Under the pieces are notes generated by a model, which did not search any database, was not told the DNA's origin, and saw only the letters and a program-made list of their open reading frames with translations. Position numbers and translations under genes: made by a program. From Gottfriedia acidiceleris (GTDB lineage Bacteria > Bacillota > Bacilli > Bacillales > Bacillaceae_G): DNA of 64,000 nucleotides. Positions 17,734 to 26,216 of the stretch are shown piece after piece. Position 1 is the stretch's first letter, and each line of letters opens with the position of its first letter. Location of the stretch: positions 28,106 through 92,105 of the forward strand of contig NZ_NESS01000015.1 in assembly GCF_002128425.1 (NCBI RefSeq). The letters are read 5' to 3'.

Positions 17734-18312
17734 ATGACAGTAAATTTATTAAAAGGGCAAAAAGTAGATTTAACGAAAACAAATCCTGGTTTAACGAACA
17801 TTGTTGTTGGATTAGGTTGGGACACTAATAAGTACAGTGGCGGCAATGACTTTGACTTAGACTCATCAGTATTTTTATTAAATGGAGCTAGTAAATGTGC
17901 TACTGAAAAAGATTTCGTATTTTACAACAATACAGTAGGTGGAAATGGATCAGTTGAACACCACGGCGATAACAGAACTGGCGCTGGCGATGGTGACGAT
18001 GAGCAAGTTACAGTTAATCTAGCAAACGTTCCTGCTACAGTTGAAAGGATCGCATTTGCTATTACGATTCATGAAGCTGATGCACGTAACCAAAATTTTG
18101 GACAAGTCAGCAACTCTTATGTTCGTATTTTAAATGAAACGAATGGTGAAGAATTAATTCGTTATGATCTAGGTGAAGATTTCTCAATTGAAACTTCAGT
18201 GGTAGTTGGTGAATTATATCGTCATAACGGCGAATGGAAATTCAATGCGATTGGTAGCGGCTACCAAGGCGGTTTAATTTCACTAGTGAGAGATTACGGC
18301 TTAGACGCTTAA
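17734..18312 (+). CDS. TerD-family stress protein (YceD/YceE-like)
   Basis: A 192-residue TerD-domain protein with the canonical features: VNLLKGQKVDLTKTNPGL, VGLGWDTNKYSGGNDFDLDSS and HHGDNRTGAGDGDDEQ, giving two Asp-rich calcium sites. Length equals B. subtilis YceD/YceE (192-193), which are too alike to choose between. It starts after AAAGGAG and follows the YceC-like gene in the same direction, evidently by ancient duplication. A hairpin at 18345-18373 follows, so the downstream genes may be expressed at a lower level. No third terD and no terC (yceF) gene is present before yceG. Confidence 0.88.
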   Translation: MTVNLLKGQKVDLTKTNPGLTNIVVGLGWDTNKYSGGNDFDLDSSVFLLNGASKCATEKDFVFYNNTVGGNGSVEHHGDNRTGAGDGDDEQVTVNLANVPATVERIAFAITIHEADARNQNFGQVSNSYVRILNETNGEELIRYDLGEDFSIETSVVVGELYRHNGEWKFNAIGSGYQGGLISLVRDYGLDA

Positions 18313-18344
18313 TTTTACTTAACAAAAAAGTAGGTTAATAGTTA

Positions 18345-18373
18345 AAAGGGGAAAGTGTTTATATTTCCCCTTT
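18345..18373 (+). terminator. Hairpin after the second terD gene
   Basis: AAAGGGGAAA (18345-18354) pairs with TTTCCCCTTT (18364-18373). The following stretch is only partly T-rich, so it is probably a leaky terminator. Confidence 0.6.
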
Positions 18374-18382
18374 ATTATTGTT

Positions 18383-18420
18383 TAGTACATCTTTAGAAAG
18401 TGGTTTCTAAAGATGTACTA
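18383..18420. repeat. Perfect 17-bp inverted repeat with 4-nt loop
   Basis: TAGTACATCTTTAGAAA (18383-18399) is exactly complementary to TTTCTAAAGATGTACTA (18404-18420) around GTGG. It has no following T-run. It lies 10 bp after the preceding hairpin and 70 bp before the small HTH gene, and is far longer than a normal operator. As RNA it would be a stable stem; as DNA it could be a palindromic binding site. Confidence 0.85.
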
Positions 18421-18489
18421 GATTGTAATTTTAGTTTAAAAAGTTTTCCTAATGTAATGTTGCATTATTTAGAAGTTCGGGGTGGGATT

Positions 18490-18696
18490 TTGAATAAACA
18501 AAGTAATACGATAAATTTAAATGATCCAAGTTTACTTAGTTCACGTCAGGCGTGTCAAGAATGGGGGATCAATGACTCAACATTACGGAAACGAATAAAT
18601 GATTTTCCAGATGGTACGATACGTAAATTTGGTTCCTCTTGGGTAGTAACTCGGGAAGGTATGTTAGCAGTTTTCGGACAACCAAAAATGAAATAA
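18490..18696 (+). CDS. Small helix-turn-helix protein of the Ter operon
   Basis: A 68-residue protein with a MerR/excisionase-type HTH: LSSRQACQEWGINDSTLRKRINDFPDG, then RKFGSSWVVTREGMLAVFG. The TTG at 18490 follows GGGGTGGG and is preferred. A longer reading from GTG 18400 would begin inside the loop of the perfect hairpin and lacks a ribosome-binding site. It ends 23 bp before yceG. B. subtilis has a TerC gene (yceF) at this place, so this gene replaces it here. It may regulate the operon, possibly through the hairpin or the palindrome upstream of yceC; that is inference. Confidence 0.65.
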   Translation: MNKQSNTINLNDPSLLSSRQACQEWGINDSTLRKRINDFPDGTIRKFGSSWVVTREGMLAVFGQPKMK

Positions 18697-18719
18697 TAAC
18701 ATCGGAAAGGAGTATCTAT

Positions 18720-20339
18720 ATGTCTGCGATCAACCCAAAAGCCATGGATATTAATCAACATGAGTGGTTGAGTATCTTGAAACAAACTTCTAATTTAAGA
18801 CAATCTTTTCAAGTAGAAGGAGAAACCATACAGTTTAATCAAATCGCATGGCGAATTTTAGGAACAAACATTGATGAAGATGAGTATTTTGAAAACTTAT
18901 ATGAGCTAGTACATGACGAGTCTTTAAATGTCATTCTATTAAGCGAAGATTTAAACAAGACAATTTCGAATGATATGTTACAAGCAGTACAAAGAATAGT
19001 AACAATAAACACTGCTGAAAATGGATTGTCAGTGAACAGACTAATTGCATTCCTTGAAGGTGAGCGATTAATTCCAAAGCACGAAAATCAGAACATACAC
19101 AGACATATTCGAGAGCAAATTAAATCTGTATTATCTACTTTTAAAGATTCACATAAAAATGGATTCCTTGAGAGTAATTTTAGAAGGATACTAGTTGATC
19201 TTGTGAAATGGTTACATAACCATGTAAATAAATGGGTTGAGAGTTTTCCTAATAGTTCTCCACTCATATTATGGTACGGAGACATAACGTTAAGTGAAAG
19301 CTATTTCCTTTACTTACTAATCCTTTTAGGTTTTGATGTTGCTATATTTCATCCAGAAGGAAAAGATTCATTATCTCATTTATTAGGTCATAAGAGCGAC
19401 GGCATTAAAATACTACCTTCTACGACATCTTTAGTACCTTTTCCATTAGAAAAGCCAGTTAGGAAGAGTACAGTTGCCCATAGAGCAACAAAGGAGATTG
19501 AGAAATTATTACATACTGAGGATTCATTATTATATAAACCATGGCAATTTAGAAATTATGCTCCAAGATCAATTACGTTAAAAACTACCTTTGACGAATT
19601 ATTCATTTTACATAAAGAAAGAGCAATGTTACGTCCAAATTTTCAAGTAAAGGACAATAGTGTTGAAATACCGGTTTTCTTTATGAAGATTTTAGGAGTG
19701 ACGAAAAATCACCGCGAATATTGGGAAAAGATTGGCCAATTAACTGAAAACAATTTAACACTTAAAATAGATAAATTCCCATTTACCCAATCAGTTAAAG
19801 GAAACCAACAATATCATTATCAAAATGCTTTAGGACGTGACGGACTACTTGACCCCCATAAGATGGTAGCTAGTAACTGGTGGAGATATAAAGAACTTCC
19901 AAGCGGATTACAGTTTGGACTAGCTTCTGCTATTTCTAGATATGTTGAGCGAGCAAGTATTAAGGCACTACCAAATGAAACTAAGGCTCAGACACAACTA
20001 TATTTATTTAGTCAATCTATGAATATTCCAAATGAAGTATTGAGATTGCTACAACAGTTTGATTATACACAACAAGTTCCAAAATTAATTATTTATAATA
20101 CGGAAAGAGATGGTGAACTAAATAGAAATGATGCAGCATTACTTCTATTATTAAATGAGTTTGGGATGGATCTAGTTTTACTCAATCCGACAGGTCAGAA
20201 CGATATCGAATTATTCGTAGATGACAAATTATTCGATTCTCATTGGCTAGATGAAGTTACTTTTGATACTGAATTTCAAGTGTTGCGAGCATCAGGACAG
20301 TCACTAATTAAAAATCTATTTAGAAAAATAGTTAAATAA
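18720..20339 (+). CDS. yceG: YceG-family Ter-operon protein
   Basis: A 539-residue cytoplasmic protein matching B. subtilis YceG (537) in length and position. Two similar halves are visible: QVEGETIQFNQIAWRILGTNIDEDEYFENLYEL near the start and QVKDNSVEIPVFFMKILGVTKNHREYWEKIGQL around residues 309-341. Each is followed by a segment about Leu-rich loops and fatty positions (LLGFDVAIFHPEG, LNEFGMDLVLLNPTG). The ATG at 18720 has a GAAAGGAG site; an earlier in-frame ATG has none. yceH follows after 13 bp. The family is tied to stress/toxic-ion operons; its biochemical function is unknown. Confidence 0.85.
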   Translation: MSAINPKAMDINQHEWLSILKQTSNLRQSFQVEGETIQFNQIAWRILGTNIDEDEYFENLYELVHDESLNVILLSEDLNKTISNDMLQAVQRIVTINTAENGLSVNRLIAFLEGERLIPKHENQNIHRHIREQIKSVLSTFKDSHKNGFLESNFRRILVDLVKWLHNHVNKWVESFPNSSPLILWYGDITLSESYFLYLLILLGFDVAIFHPEGKDSLSHLLGHKSDGIKILPSTTSLVPFPLEKPVRKSTVAHRATKEIEKLLHTEDSLLYKPWQFRNYAPRSITLKTTFDELFILHKERAMLRPNFQVKDNSVEIPVFFMKILGVTKNHREYWEKIGQLTENNLTLKIDKFPFTQSVKGNQQYHYQNALGRDGLLDPHKMVASNWWRYKELPSGLQFGLASAISRYVERASIKALPNETKAQTQLYLFSQSMNIPNEVLRLLQQFDYTQQVPKLIIYNTERDGELNRNDAALLLLLNEFGMDLVLLNPTGQNDIELFVDDKLFDSHWLDEVTFDTEFQVLRASGQSLIKNLFRKIVK

Positions 20340-20352
20340 AGGGGAACTTAAA

Positions 20353-21438
20353 ATGTCTATAAATACACTTACAAGTTTAGAAAAACAAGATGAGATTTTA
20401 AATGCGAATGCAAATGAAATGAAATTGCAATTAAGAAACGAGCCCGAAGTACATCGTTTAGCGGGTTCAATAGACCACAAAAATCAAATAGCTTTATTAG
20501 AGTATGGAAAAGAACCAGCAAATGAAATTTCAACCTTTTCTGGAAAAATATTAAATACCATTAAGGCATCAAGTATGGAAGAATCTAGTGTTCTATTAAA
20601 ACAATTAGGGAAAATTATGGACCGTTTTGATGCGAAGGATTTTGCAGAAGAAAAAGGGTTTCTTTCAAAAATTTTTAATCGTGGTCAAAAGTTAATTGAT
20701 AAATTATTTGATAAATATCAATCAATGGGTACTGAAATTGATAAAGTCTATGTAGAAATTACAAAGTATGAACACGAAATGAAAACATCTACAAATACAT
20801 TAGAACAACTTTACGAGCAAAACGTAGCATATTATATGGATTTAGAAAAATATATTGTAGCTGCAGAAATGAAAGCAGAGGAGTTAAAAGCACAGCTTCC
20901 TGCTTTAACAGAAAGAGCTGGATCTGGTAATCAGCTTGCTATGATGGAGTTAGATTCCTTAAAAAATGCGATTGAGTTACTTGAACAACGTACTTACGAT
21001 TTAGAAATGGCCAAACAAGTTGCGTATCAATCAGCTCCGCAAATTCGTTTATTGCAACGTGGTAATACTAAACTGATTGGTAAAATTAACTCAGCATTTG
21101 TAACGACAATTCCAATTTTTAAAACTGCATTAATTAATGCAATAGCAGCTAAGAGACAAAATTTAGTAGCCCAATCAATGAATGAATTAGATAAGAGAAC
21201 AAACGAATTATTATTACGTAATGCCAATACAATATCACAGCAAAGTGTGGATATAGCTAGATTATCAGGATCTCCTAGCATTAAGATAGAGACAATGGAA
21301 GAAACTTGGAATATCATCATGAAGGGTATGCAAGAAACGAAAGCGATTGAAGAGGAAAATAAAATTCAACGTGAACAAGGTAAATTGCGTTTAGAGCAAC
21401 TTCAAGAAAACTTCATTAAACTTAAGCAAGGAAAGTAA
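20353..21438 (+). CDS. yceH: TelA-family toxic anion resistance protein YceH
   Basis: A 361-residue protein (B. subtilis YceH 363) of the TelA/KlaA family. It is mostly helical with long coiled-coil-like stretches (about 115-230 and 320-361) and no membrane segment. RGQKLIDKLFDKYQSMGTEIDKVYVEI and NTKLIGKINSAFVTTIPIFKTALINAIAAKRQ are typical family blocks. TelA proteins accompany TerD/YceG proteins and contribute to resistance to tellurite, some antimicrobials and envelope stress. It is the last gene of the unit and is followed by a terminator at 21467. Confidence 0.88.
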   Translation: MSINTLTSLEKQDEILNANANEMKLQLRNEPEVHRLAGSIDHKNQIALLEYGKEPANEISTFSGKILNTIKASSMEESSVLLKQLGKIMDRFDAKDFAEEKGFLSKIFNRGQKLIDKLFDKYQSMGTEIDKVYVEITKYEHEMKTSTNTLEQLYEQNVAYYMDLEKYIVAAEMKAEELKAQLPALTERAGSGNQLAMMELDSLKNAIELLEQRTYDLEMAKQVAYQSAPQIRLLQRGNTKLIGKINSAFVTTIPIFKTALINAIAAKRQNLVAQSMNELDKRTNELLLRNANTISQQSVDIARLSGSPSIKIETMEETWNIIMKGMQETKAIEEENKIQREQGKLRLEQLQENFIKLKQGK

Positions 21439-21466
21439 TGATCTTAAGAGTTATTTAATAGATTAT

Positions 21467-21502
21467 AAAAGTCAGTGGCAGGTAAGCTACTGACTTTTGT
21501 TT
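21467..21502 (+). terminator. Terminator of the Ter/Yce operon
   Basis: AAAAGTCAGT (21467-21476) pairs with ACTGACTTTT (21489-21498), followed by GTTTGT. The 21503-21769 gap beyond it is AT-rich and shows no gene. Confidence 0.75.
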
Positions 21503-21769
21503 GTATTGCGTTTTTACTGAACGATCTTTAACAATTTACGTAATACTGAATTAAAATAGGTTTCTCTTTTAGATAATCAGGAGCACTTTTGGTAAATTAT
21601 AATTCATTTATAACAATAAAATGTTATTATAATATAATGAGATGAAAAGTTAATGCTAAAATACATAGCGCTGTAAAAAGATAGAAGATTAGAATAGTGG
21701 CACTTAATACAATGATTAAATTTGATAAATAAATAATTCTGAAAGTTCTGTAACAATAGCTGAAATATA

Positions 21770-21819
21770 TTGACAATAAAAGTCGGTTTAGTATAATTAA
21801 TGATTGAAAATGATTATCA
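21770..21819 (+). promoter_or_regulatory. Sigma-A promoter with overlapping Fur box
   Basis: TTGACA (21770-21775) and TATAAT (21792-21797) are 16 bp apart. TGAAAATGATTATCA (21805-21819), at the expected transcription start, matches the Fur core TGATAATNATTATCA with one mismatch. Iron-dependent repression of the following siderophore importer is the natural reading. Confidence 0.85.
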
Positions 21820-21848
21820 ACTTCAATGTTAATTAAGGAGAGAACGAA

Positions 21849-22844
21849 ATGATTAACAATATTAAAATGCCCAAATTGCTTGGGATTGTAATGTCTTTAT
21901 TTTTATTGATTGGTCTAGTTGGCTGTTCATCAGATTCAAGTAAAAAGTCTGATAAAAAGTCTTCAAATGAATCAGGTGTCACAGTTGACACGAAGTTCGG
22001 AAAAGTAGAAATCAAAGGGCATCCAAAACGTGTTGTTGCTCTAGGTTGGGGAGATGCAGAGACTGCACTTAGTCTAGGAGTTGAACCAATTGGCGCAAGT
22101 GACTGGCTTGCTTTTGGTGGTGATGGTGTAGGACCTTGGTTAAAAGGTGCATATAAAAAATCACCAACTATTCTCGGAACGATGGAACTTGATTATGAGA
22201 AAATAGCTTCTCTTAAACCAGATTTAATTCTTGATGTAAAATCTTCAGGTGATGAAGAACGATACAAACGCCTTTCAGAAATCGCTCCAACGGTTGGGGT
22301 TCCTAAAGGTGGAGATAATTATTTAACTACTACTACAGACCAAGTGCGAATGATTGCACAAGCTCTAGGAAAAGTTGATAAAGGTGAAGAACTACTTAAG
22401 GATGTAGATGTGGCATTTGATAAAGCTGCTAAAGCAAATCCTGAATTTGCAGGTAAAACGGTTGCAGTTGGTGCTTACGATTCTTCAGGTTTTGGTGCAT
22501 ATGTAAAAGGCGATTCTCGTGTTGATTTTGTAACGCGACTTGGATTCAAAAACAAGGAAGAGATTGAAAAATTAGCTAAAGGTAATTTCTTTATTAAAGT
22601 TGCTGACGAAAAGTTAGATCTATTAAATGCTGATCTTACGATTGTTTTACCTATTTTTGTTGATCCAAAAGAGATAACAAATAATAAACTTTATCAGAAG
22701 ATTCCTTCTGTAGCGGATGGAAGATCAATTATTCTTGATACAAATTCATCAAATGCATTCTCAACAGGAACGGTTCCTGCATTATTATGGGCAATTGATA
22801 ATTTACCACAACAGTTTAAAAAAGCATTAGAAGGCGGGGAGTAA
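21849..22844 (+). CDS. yfiY: Iron-siderophore ABC transporter, substrate-binding lipoprotein
   Basis: A 331-residue lipoprotein with lipobox LVGC (Cys26) and a periplasmic-binding-protein type III fold. Landmarks are HPKRVVALGWGDAETALSLGVEPIGASDW, then YEKIASLKPDLILDVKSSG. It resembles B. subtilis YfiY (about 325), the schizokinen/arthrobactin hydroxamate-siderophore receptor. It is anchored outside the membrane and delivers ferric siderophore to the two permeases that follow. AAGGAG precedes the ATG, and the Fur box lies 30 bp upstream. The assignment to hydroxamates rather than another siderophore is by similarity only. Confidence 0.85.
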   Translation: MINNIKMPKLLGIVMSLFLLIGLVGCSSDSSKKSDKKSSNESGVTVDTKFGKVEIKGHPKRVVALGWGDAETALSLGVEPIGASDWLAFGGDGVGPWLKGAYKKSPTILGTMELDYEKIASLKPDLILDVKSSGDEERYKRLSEIAPTVGVPKGGDNYLTTTTDQVRMIAQALGKVDKGEELLKDVDVAFDKAAKANPEFAGKTVAVGAYDSSGFGAYVKGDSRVDFVTRLGFKNKEEIEKLAKGNFFIKVADEKLDLLNADLTIVLPIFVDPKEITNNKLYQKIPSVADGRSIILDTNSSNAFSTGTVPALLWAIDNLPQQFKKALEGGE

Positions 22845-22848
22845 TACA

Positions 22849-23919
22849 GTGACAGCGATGAAGCAACCAAAAAACAAAACGACTCAAGTAGTTGGGAATA
22901 ATAATAAGACAATTACTTCAATGCGGTTGCAACGATTTTTGGGCTTCATCGTAGCACTATTACTATTGGTAGCCGTAGTGTTCTTGAGTTTAATGATCGG
23001 TGCTAAATCAATTCCTTTTGGAGTTGTATGGGATGCGTTGTTTTCACCAAACAATAGCTACAACCACACGATTATTCATAATACAAGGATACCACGAACA
23101 CTAATTGCACTTATCGTTGGACCTGCGTTTGGACTAGCTGGAGCATTAATCCAGGTACTGACTAGAAATCCACTAGCTGACCCTGGTATTCTTGGTGTAA
23201 ATGCTGGGGCGGCATTCGCAGTTGCTATAGGAGTTGGTGTATTTTCTGTTACGTCGATGTCTGCTTATATGTGGTTTGCACTAGCCGGTGCATTAATAGC
23301 GACAATTGCTGTGTATGTTATAAGTGGAGGAGCCGGTAAAAAAGCTCCTACACCTGTACAAATTACACTTGCTGGGGTAGCACTTGGTGCCACTTTAAGT
23401 GGGATTACTACATCATTGACATTAATAAATAGCAAGGCATTTGCACGAATGTTGAACTGGAGTGTTGGGACATTAGCTAGGAGAAGTCTTGATGACCTTT
23501 GGCTTGTTCTACCCATTTTAATCATTGGTGCATTATTAGCTTTTGTCATTACTCCTGCATTAAATGCGATTGCCTTCGGAGATGATCGTGCATCCTCTTT
23601 AGGAGTAAATGTTGGTGTGACTCGTGCAATAGGTTTGATTGCAATCACACTATTAGCTGGTGGGGCAACTGCGATAGCTGGACCAATTGGTTTTATAGGT
23701 TTAATGGTGCCACATTGTGTGCGATGGTTCGTCGGTCCAGACCAATTCTGGATTTTTCTATACTCAATAGTAGCAGCACCGATCATACTCATCCTTTCAG
23801 ATATTATTGGTAGAGTTGTATTGTTACCTTCAGAAGTTCCAGTAGGAATCATTACGGGACTAGTTGGTGCACCGATTCTACTGATTCTTGTTCGTAGACG
23901 TAAAGCGAGTGGATTATAA
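22849..23919 (+). CDS. yfiZ: FecCD-type siderophore permease 1
   Basis: A 356-residue permease with about nine membrane segments. It has the FecCD hallmarks RIPRTLIALIVGPAFGLAGALIQVLTRNPLADPGILGVNAGAA and, near the C terminus, GPIGFIGLMVPHCVRWFVGPDQ (the ATPase-coupling helix). It begins at GTG 22849 after GGGGAG, only 4 bp beyond the stop of the binding-protein gene. It forms a heterodimer with the next permease. The N-terminal basic extension of about 25 residues is longer than usual, and an in-frame ATG at 22858 is a possible alternative. Confidence 0.88.
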   Translation: MTAMKQPKNKTTQVVGNNNKTITSMRLQRFLGFIVALLLLVAVVFLSLMIGAKSIPFGVVWDALFSPNNSYNHTIIHNTRIPRTLIALIVGPAFGLAGALIQVLTRNPLADPGILGVNAGAAFAVAIGVGVFSVTSMSAYMWFALAGALIATIAVYVISGGAGKKAPTPVQITLAGVALGATLSGITTSLTLINSKAFARMLNWSVGTLARRSLDDLWLVLPILIIGALLAFVITPALNAIAFGDDRASSLGVNVGVTRAIGLIAITLLAGGATAIAGPIGFIGLMVPHCVRWFVGPDQFWIFLYSIVAAPIILILSDIIGRVVLLPSEVPVGIITGLVGAPILLILVRRRKASGL

Positions 23920-23969
23920 AATGAAAATGATTTGTGGCAAAGGTTTGAATGTAAGAAGGAGTGAATATT

Positions 23970-25016
23970 ATGCGCCCCATTAATTATGGCAGGCACTATC
24001 TACAACTGAAATGGCCTGTAAAGGCGCGAATTGATGTGAGGAGCATGATTGTTACGGCAATCCTTCTTATAGCCACGATTGCAATTGCAATGTTTGCATT
24101 AATGGTAGGCACACTGAAATTGAGTGTTCATGAAGTTTTTTCTGCTTTAATTGGTCAAGCGACAGGGATGACGAGAACAGTTGTGGTCGAATGGCGGTTA
24201 CCACGGGTGGTGGCTGCAATTGTTTTTGGAGCAGGTTTAGCAATAAGTGGCATGATTTTTCAATCAATCACTCGGAATCCATTAGGGTCTCCTGATATCA
24301 TTGGTTTTACCTCAGGCTCTTATACTGGAGCACTTATTGTGCTTCTTGTCTCTAAGTCTACTTCTAACACTAGTGTAGCTGGTGGGGCTTTGATTGGTGG
24401 ATTCGCAACGGCTCTCATTATCTATTTGCTTGCTTTTCGAAAAGGCACGCAGAACTTTCGCCTTATTATCGTCGGAATAGCAGTTTCGGCGATCTTAGGA
24501 AGTATCAATTCGATGCTCCTTATTAAAAGTGATGCAGAGGTTGCGTTAACTGCAGCGGCTTGGGGAGTTGGGTCATTAAATGGGATTGATTGGAAACAAG
24601 TAGTTCCTCCAGCAATTGCTGTTATTATTCTCATTATTTGTGCTGGGATCATGAACAGACCATTGCGTGAAATGGAGTTTGGCATGGATGCTGCGAAATC
24701 TCATGGTGTCCGAATTGAACGATCCCAACTATTACTGATTCTTATTGCAGTTGCATTGACGGCTGCTCCGACAGCGGTTATTGGGCCAGTTAGTTTTGTG
24801 GCGCTTGTTGCACCACAAATTGCTAAACGTATCACCAAATCAGAGGAGAGTATTTTACCAGCAGCAATGATGGGAGGGTTTCTTTTACTTGGAGCGGATG
24901 TTCTTGCGCAAAGAGTAATTCCAGGAACAATTTTTCCGGTAGGTGTGGTAACTCTATCATTAGGTGGAATATACTTAGTGTGGCTATTATTTCGTCAAGC
25001 ACGATCAGCAACTTAA
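23970..25016 (+). CDS. yfhA: FecCD-type siderophore permease 2
   Basis: A 348-residue FecCD permease. Landmarks: EWRLPRVVAAIVFGAGLAISGMIFQSITRNPLGSPDIIGFTSGS and GPVSFVALVAPQIAKRITKSEESILPAAMMGG. The ATG at 23970 is preferred because AGAAGGAG (23953-23960) is 9 bp upstream; an in-frame GTG at 23961 touches that site. It lies 50 bp after the first permease and pairs with it across the membrane. Its closest functional model is B. subtilis YfhA (343). Base composition is somewhat more GC-rich than that of neighbouring genes. Confidence 0.85.
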   Translation: MRPINYGRHYLQLKWPVKARIDVRSMIVTAILLIATIAIAMFALMVGTLKLSVHEVFSALIGQATGMTRTVVVEWRLPRVVAAIVFGAGLAISGMIFQSITRNPLGSPDIIGFTSGSYTGALIVLLVSKSTSNTSVAGGALIGGFATALIIYLLAFRKGTQNFRLIIVGIAVSAILGSINSMLLIKSDAEVALTAAAWGVGSLNGIDWKQVVPPAIAVIILIICAGIMNRPLREMEFGMDAAKSHGVRIERSQLLLILIAVALTAAPTAVIGPVSFVALVAPQIAKRITKSEESILPAAMMGGFLLLGADVLAQRVIPGTIFPVGVVTLSLGGIYLVWLLFRQARSAT

Positions 25017-25109
25017 ACGAAATAAAAATGTACAAGGTTTAGTAGGACCTTTCTCACAAGGGGTTTCAAGTATTACGATATTCTGATTGAAAGAAGTTGA
25101 AAATGAATT

Positions 25110-25940
25110 ATGAAGTTAACAGCGGCAGAAATTCAAAGTCAAAAGACAATACAAATAGAGTCTAGGCTTTGGACAGAAAACATTACAATCAAATACGATA
25201 ATCGGGTAATATCCAGAAACCTTTCAGTACAAATTCCAGATAGATCATTTACAGTAATTGTTGGTCCAAATGGATGTGGGAAATCAACCTTACTTCGAAC
25301 ACTTTCAAATTTGTTAAAGCCATCTGAAGGGCAAATTTTACTAGATGGAAAAGCAATTACATCTTATAAGTCAAAGGAAGTAGCCCGTAAACTAGGTCTG
25401 TTACCTCAATCTTCAACTGCTCCTGACGGAATAACGGTAGCGAATTTGATAGCACATGGTCGATATCCATATCAGAGTCTTATAAGACAATGGACTGATG
25501 AAGATGAAGCAGCAGTAATGTCTGCGATGGAGCTTACAAATACGAGCGATTTGTCACATCGATACGTAGACGAGCTATCCGGAGGACAAAGACAAAGAGT
25601 TTGGGTCGCAATGGTACTTGCCCAACAAACACCAATGCTTCTACTTGATGAACCAACGACTTACCTTGATATTGCTCATCAAATTGAGTTGTTAGAATTA
25701 TTTAAAGATCTAAATCAACAAGGGAATACATTAGTTGCTATTTTACATGATTTGAACCATGCTGCGAGATATGCAGATAATATTATCGCTATGAAGGATG
25801 GCCAAGTGATTGCACAAGGAGATCCTAGGGAGATTATCACTGCAAAACTAGTCGAAGAAGTCTTCGGATTAAAGTGCATAATAATAGATGATCCGATTGC
25901 TAATACGCCACTAGTCGTTCCATTAGGTAAAGATAGTTAA
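25110..25940 (+). CDS. yusV: Siderophore ABC transporter ATP-binding protein
   Basis: A 276-residue ATPase of the FecE/FhuC class: Walker A GPNGCGKST, Q-loop LLPQSS, signature LSGGQRQRVW, Walker B MLLLDEPTTYLD and switch His in LHDLNHAARY. It matches B. subtilis YusV (275), which energises several siderophore permeases there. Here it sits 93 bp behind the permeases as fourth gene of a complete importer. The ribosome-binding site is weak (GAAAGAAG), and there may be extra control in the 93-bp gap. A perfect 21-bp inverted repeat downstream ends the unit. Confidence 0.85.
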   Translation: MKLTAAEIQSQKTIQIESRLWTENITIKYDNRVISRNLSVQIPDRSFTVIVGPNGCGKSTLLRTLSNLLKPSEGQILLDGKAITSYKSKEVARKLGLLPQSSTAPDGITVANLIAHGRYPYQSLIRQWTDEDEAAVMSAMELTNTSDLSHRYVDELSGGQRQRVWVAMVLAQQTPMLLLDEPTTYLDIAHQIELLELFKDLNQQGNTLVAILHDLNHAARYADNIIAMKDGQVIAQGDPREIITAKLVEEVFGLKCIIIDDPIANTPLVVPLGKDS

Positions 25941-25960
25941 CTTGTGATTCTAGTTTAATA

Positions 25961-26025
25961 TCACTAATAAAAAAATAAGTGAAAATAAATACATTACACT
26001 TATTTTTTTATTAGTGATTTTTGTT
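25961..26025. terminator. Long perfect inverted repeat ending the siderophore operon
   Basis: The 21 bases 25961-25981 (beginning TCACTAATA) are exactly complementary to 25997-26017 (ending TATTAGTGA), with a 15-nt loop and a following T-rich run. The AT-rich gap to tatC at 26217 has no gene. Confidence 0.8.
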
Positions 26026-26216
26026 TAGTTAATTTTCCTAGCTAACATACACTTATTTAAAAATCAATTTACTGTCATTGATTCATCTATTTTTATATCA
26101 TGTTTTTTATTAAGAAATTTTAATTTGAACTAATTGTATTTGTTTGAAATAATCATAGTGGGATAAAAAAGTATTTAATACGATTGCTCTAGTAAATGAC
26201 AAAGCGGAGAATTCAT

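Noticed and set aside
18400..18489. Longer HTH protein starting at GTG 18400
   Set aside because: The start would sit in the loop of the perfect hairpin with no ribosome-binding site; TTG 18490 has one.
23922..23936. Fur-like half match TGAAAATGATT between the two permease genes
   Set aside because: Only the left part of the box matches, and no promoter is seen there.
23265..23996. 243-codon open frame on the minus strand opposite the first siderophore permease
   Set aside because: It is the antisense of a clearly real FecCD gene, has no ribosome-binding site, and its product shows no recognisable pattern.
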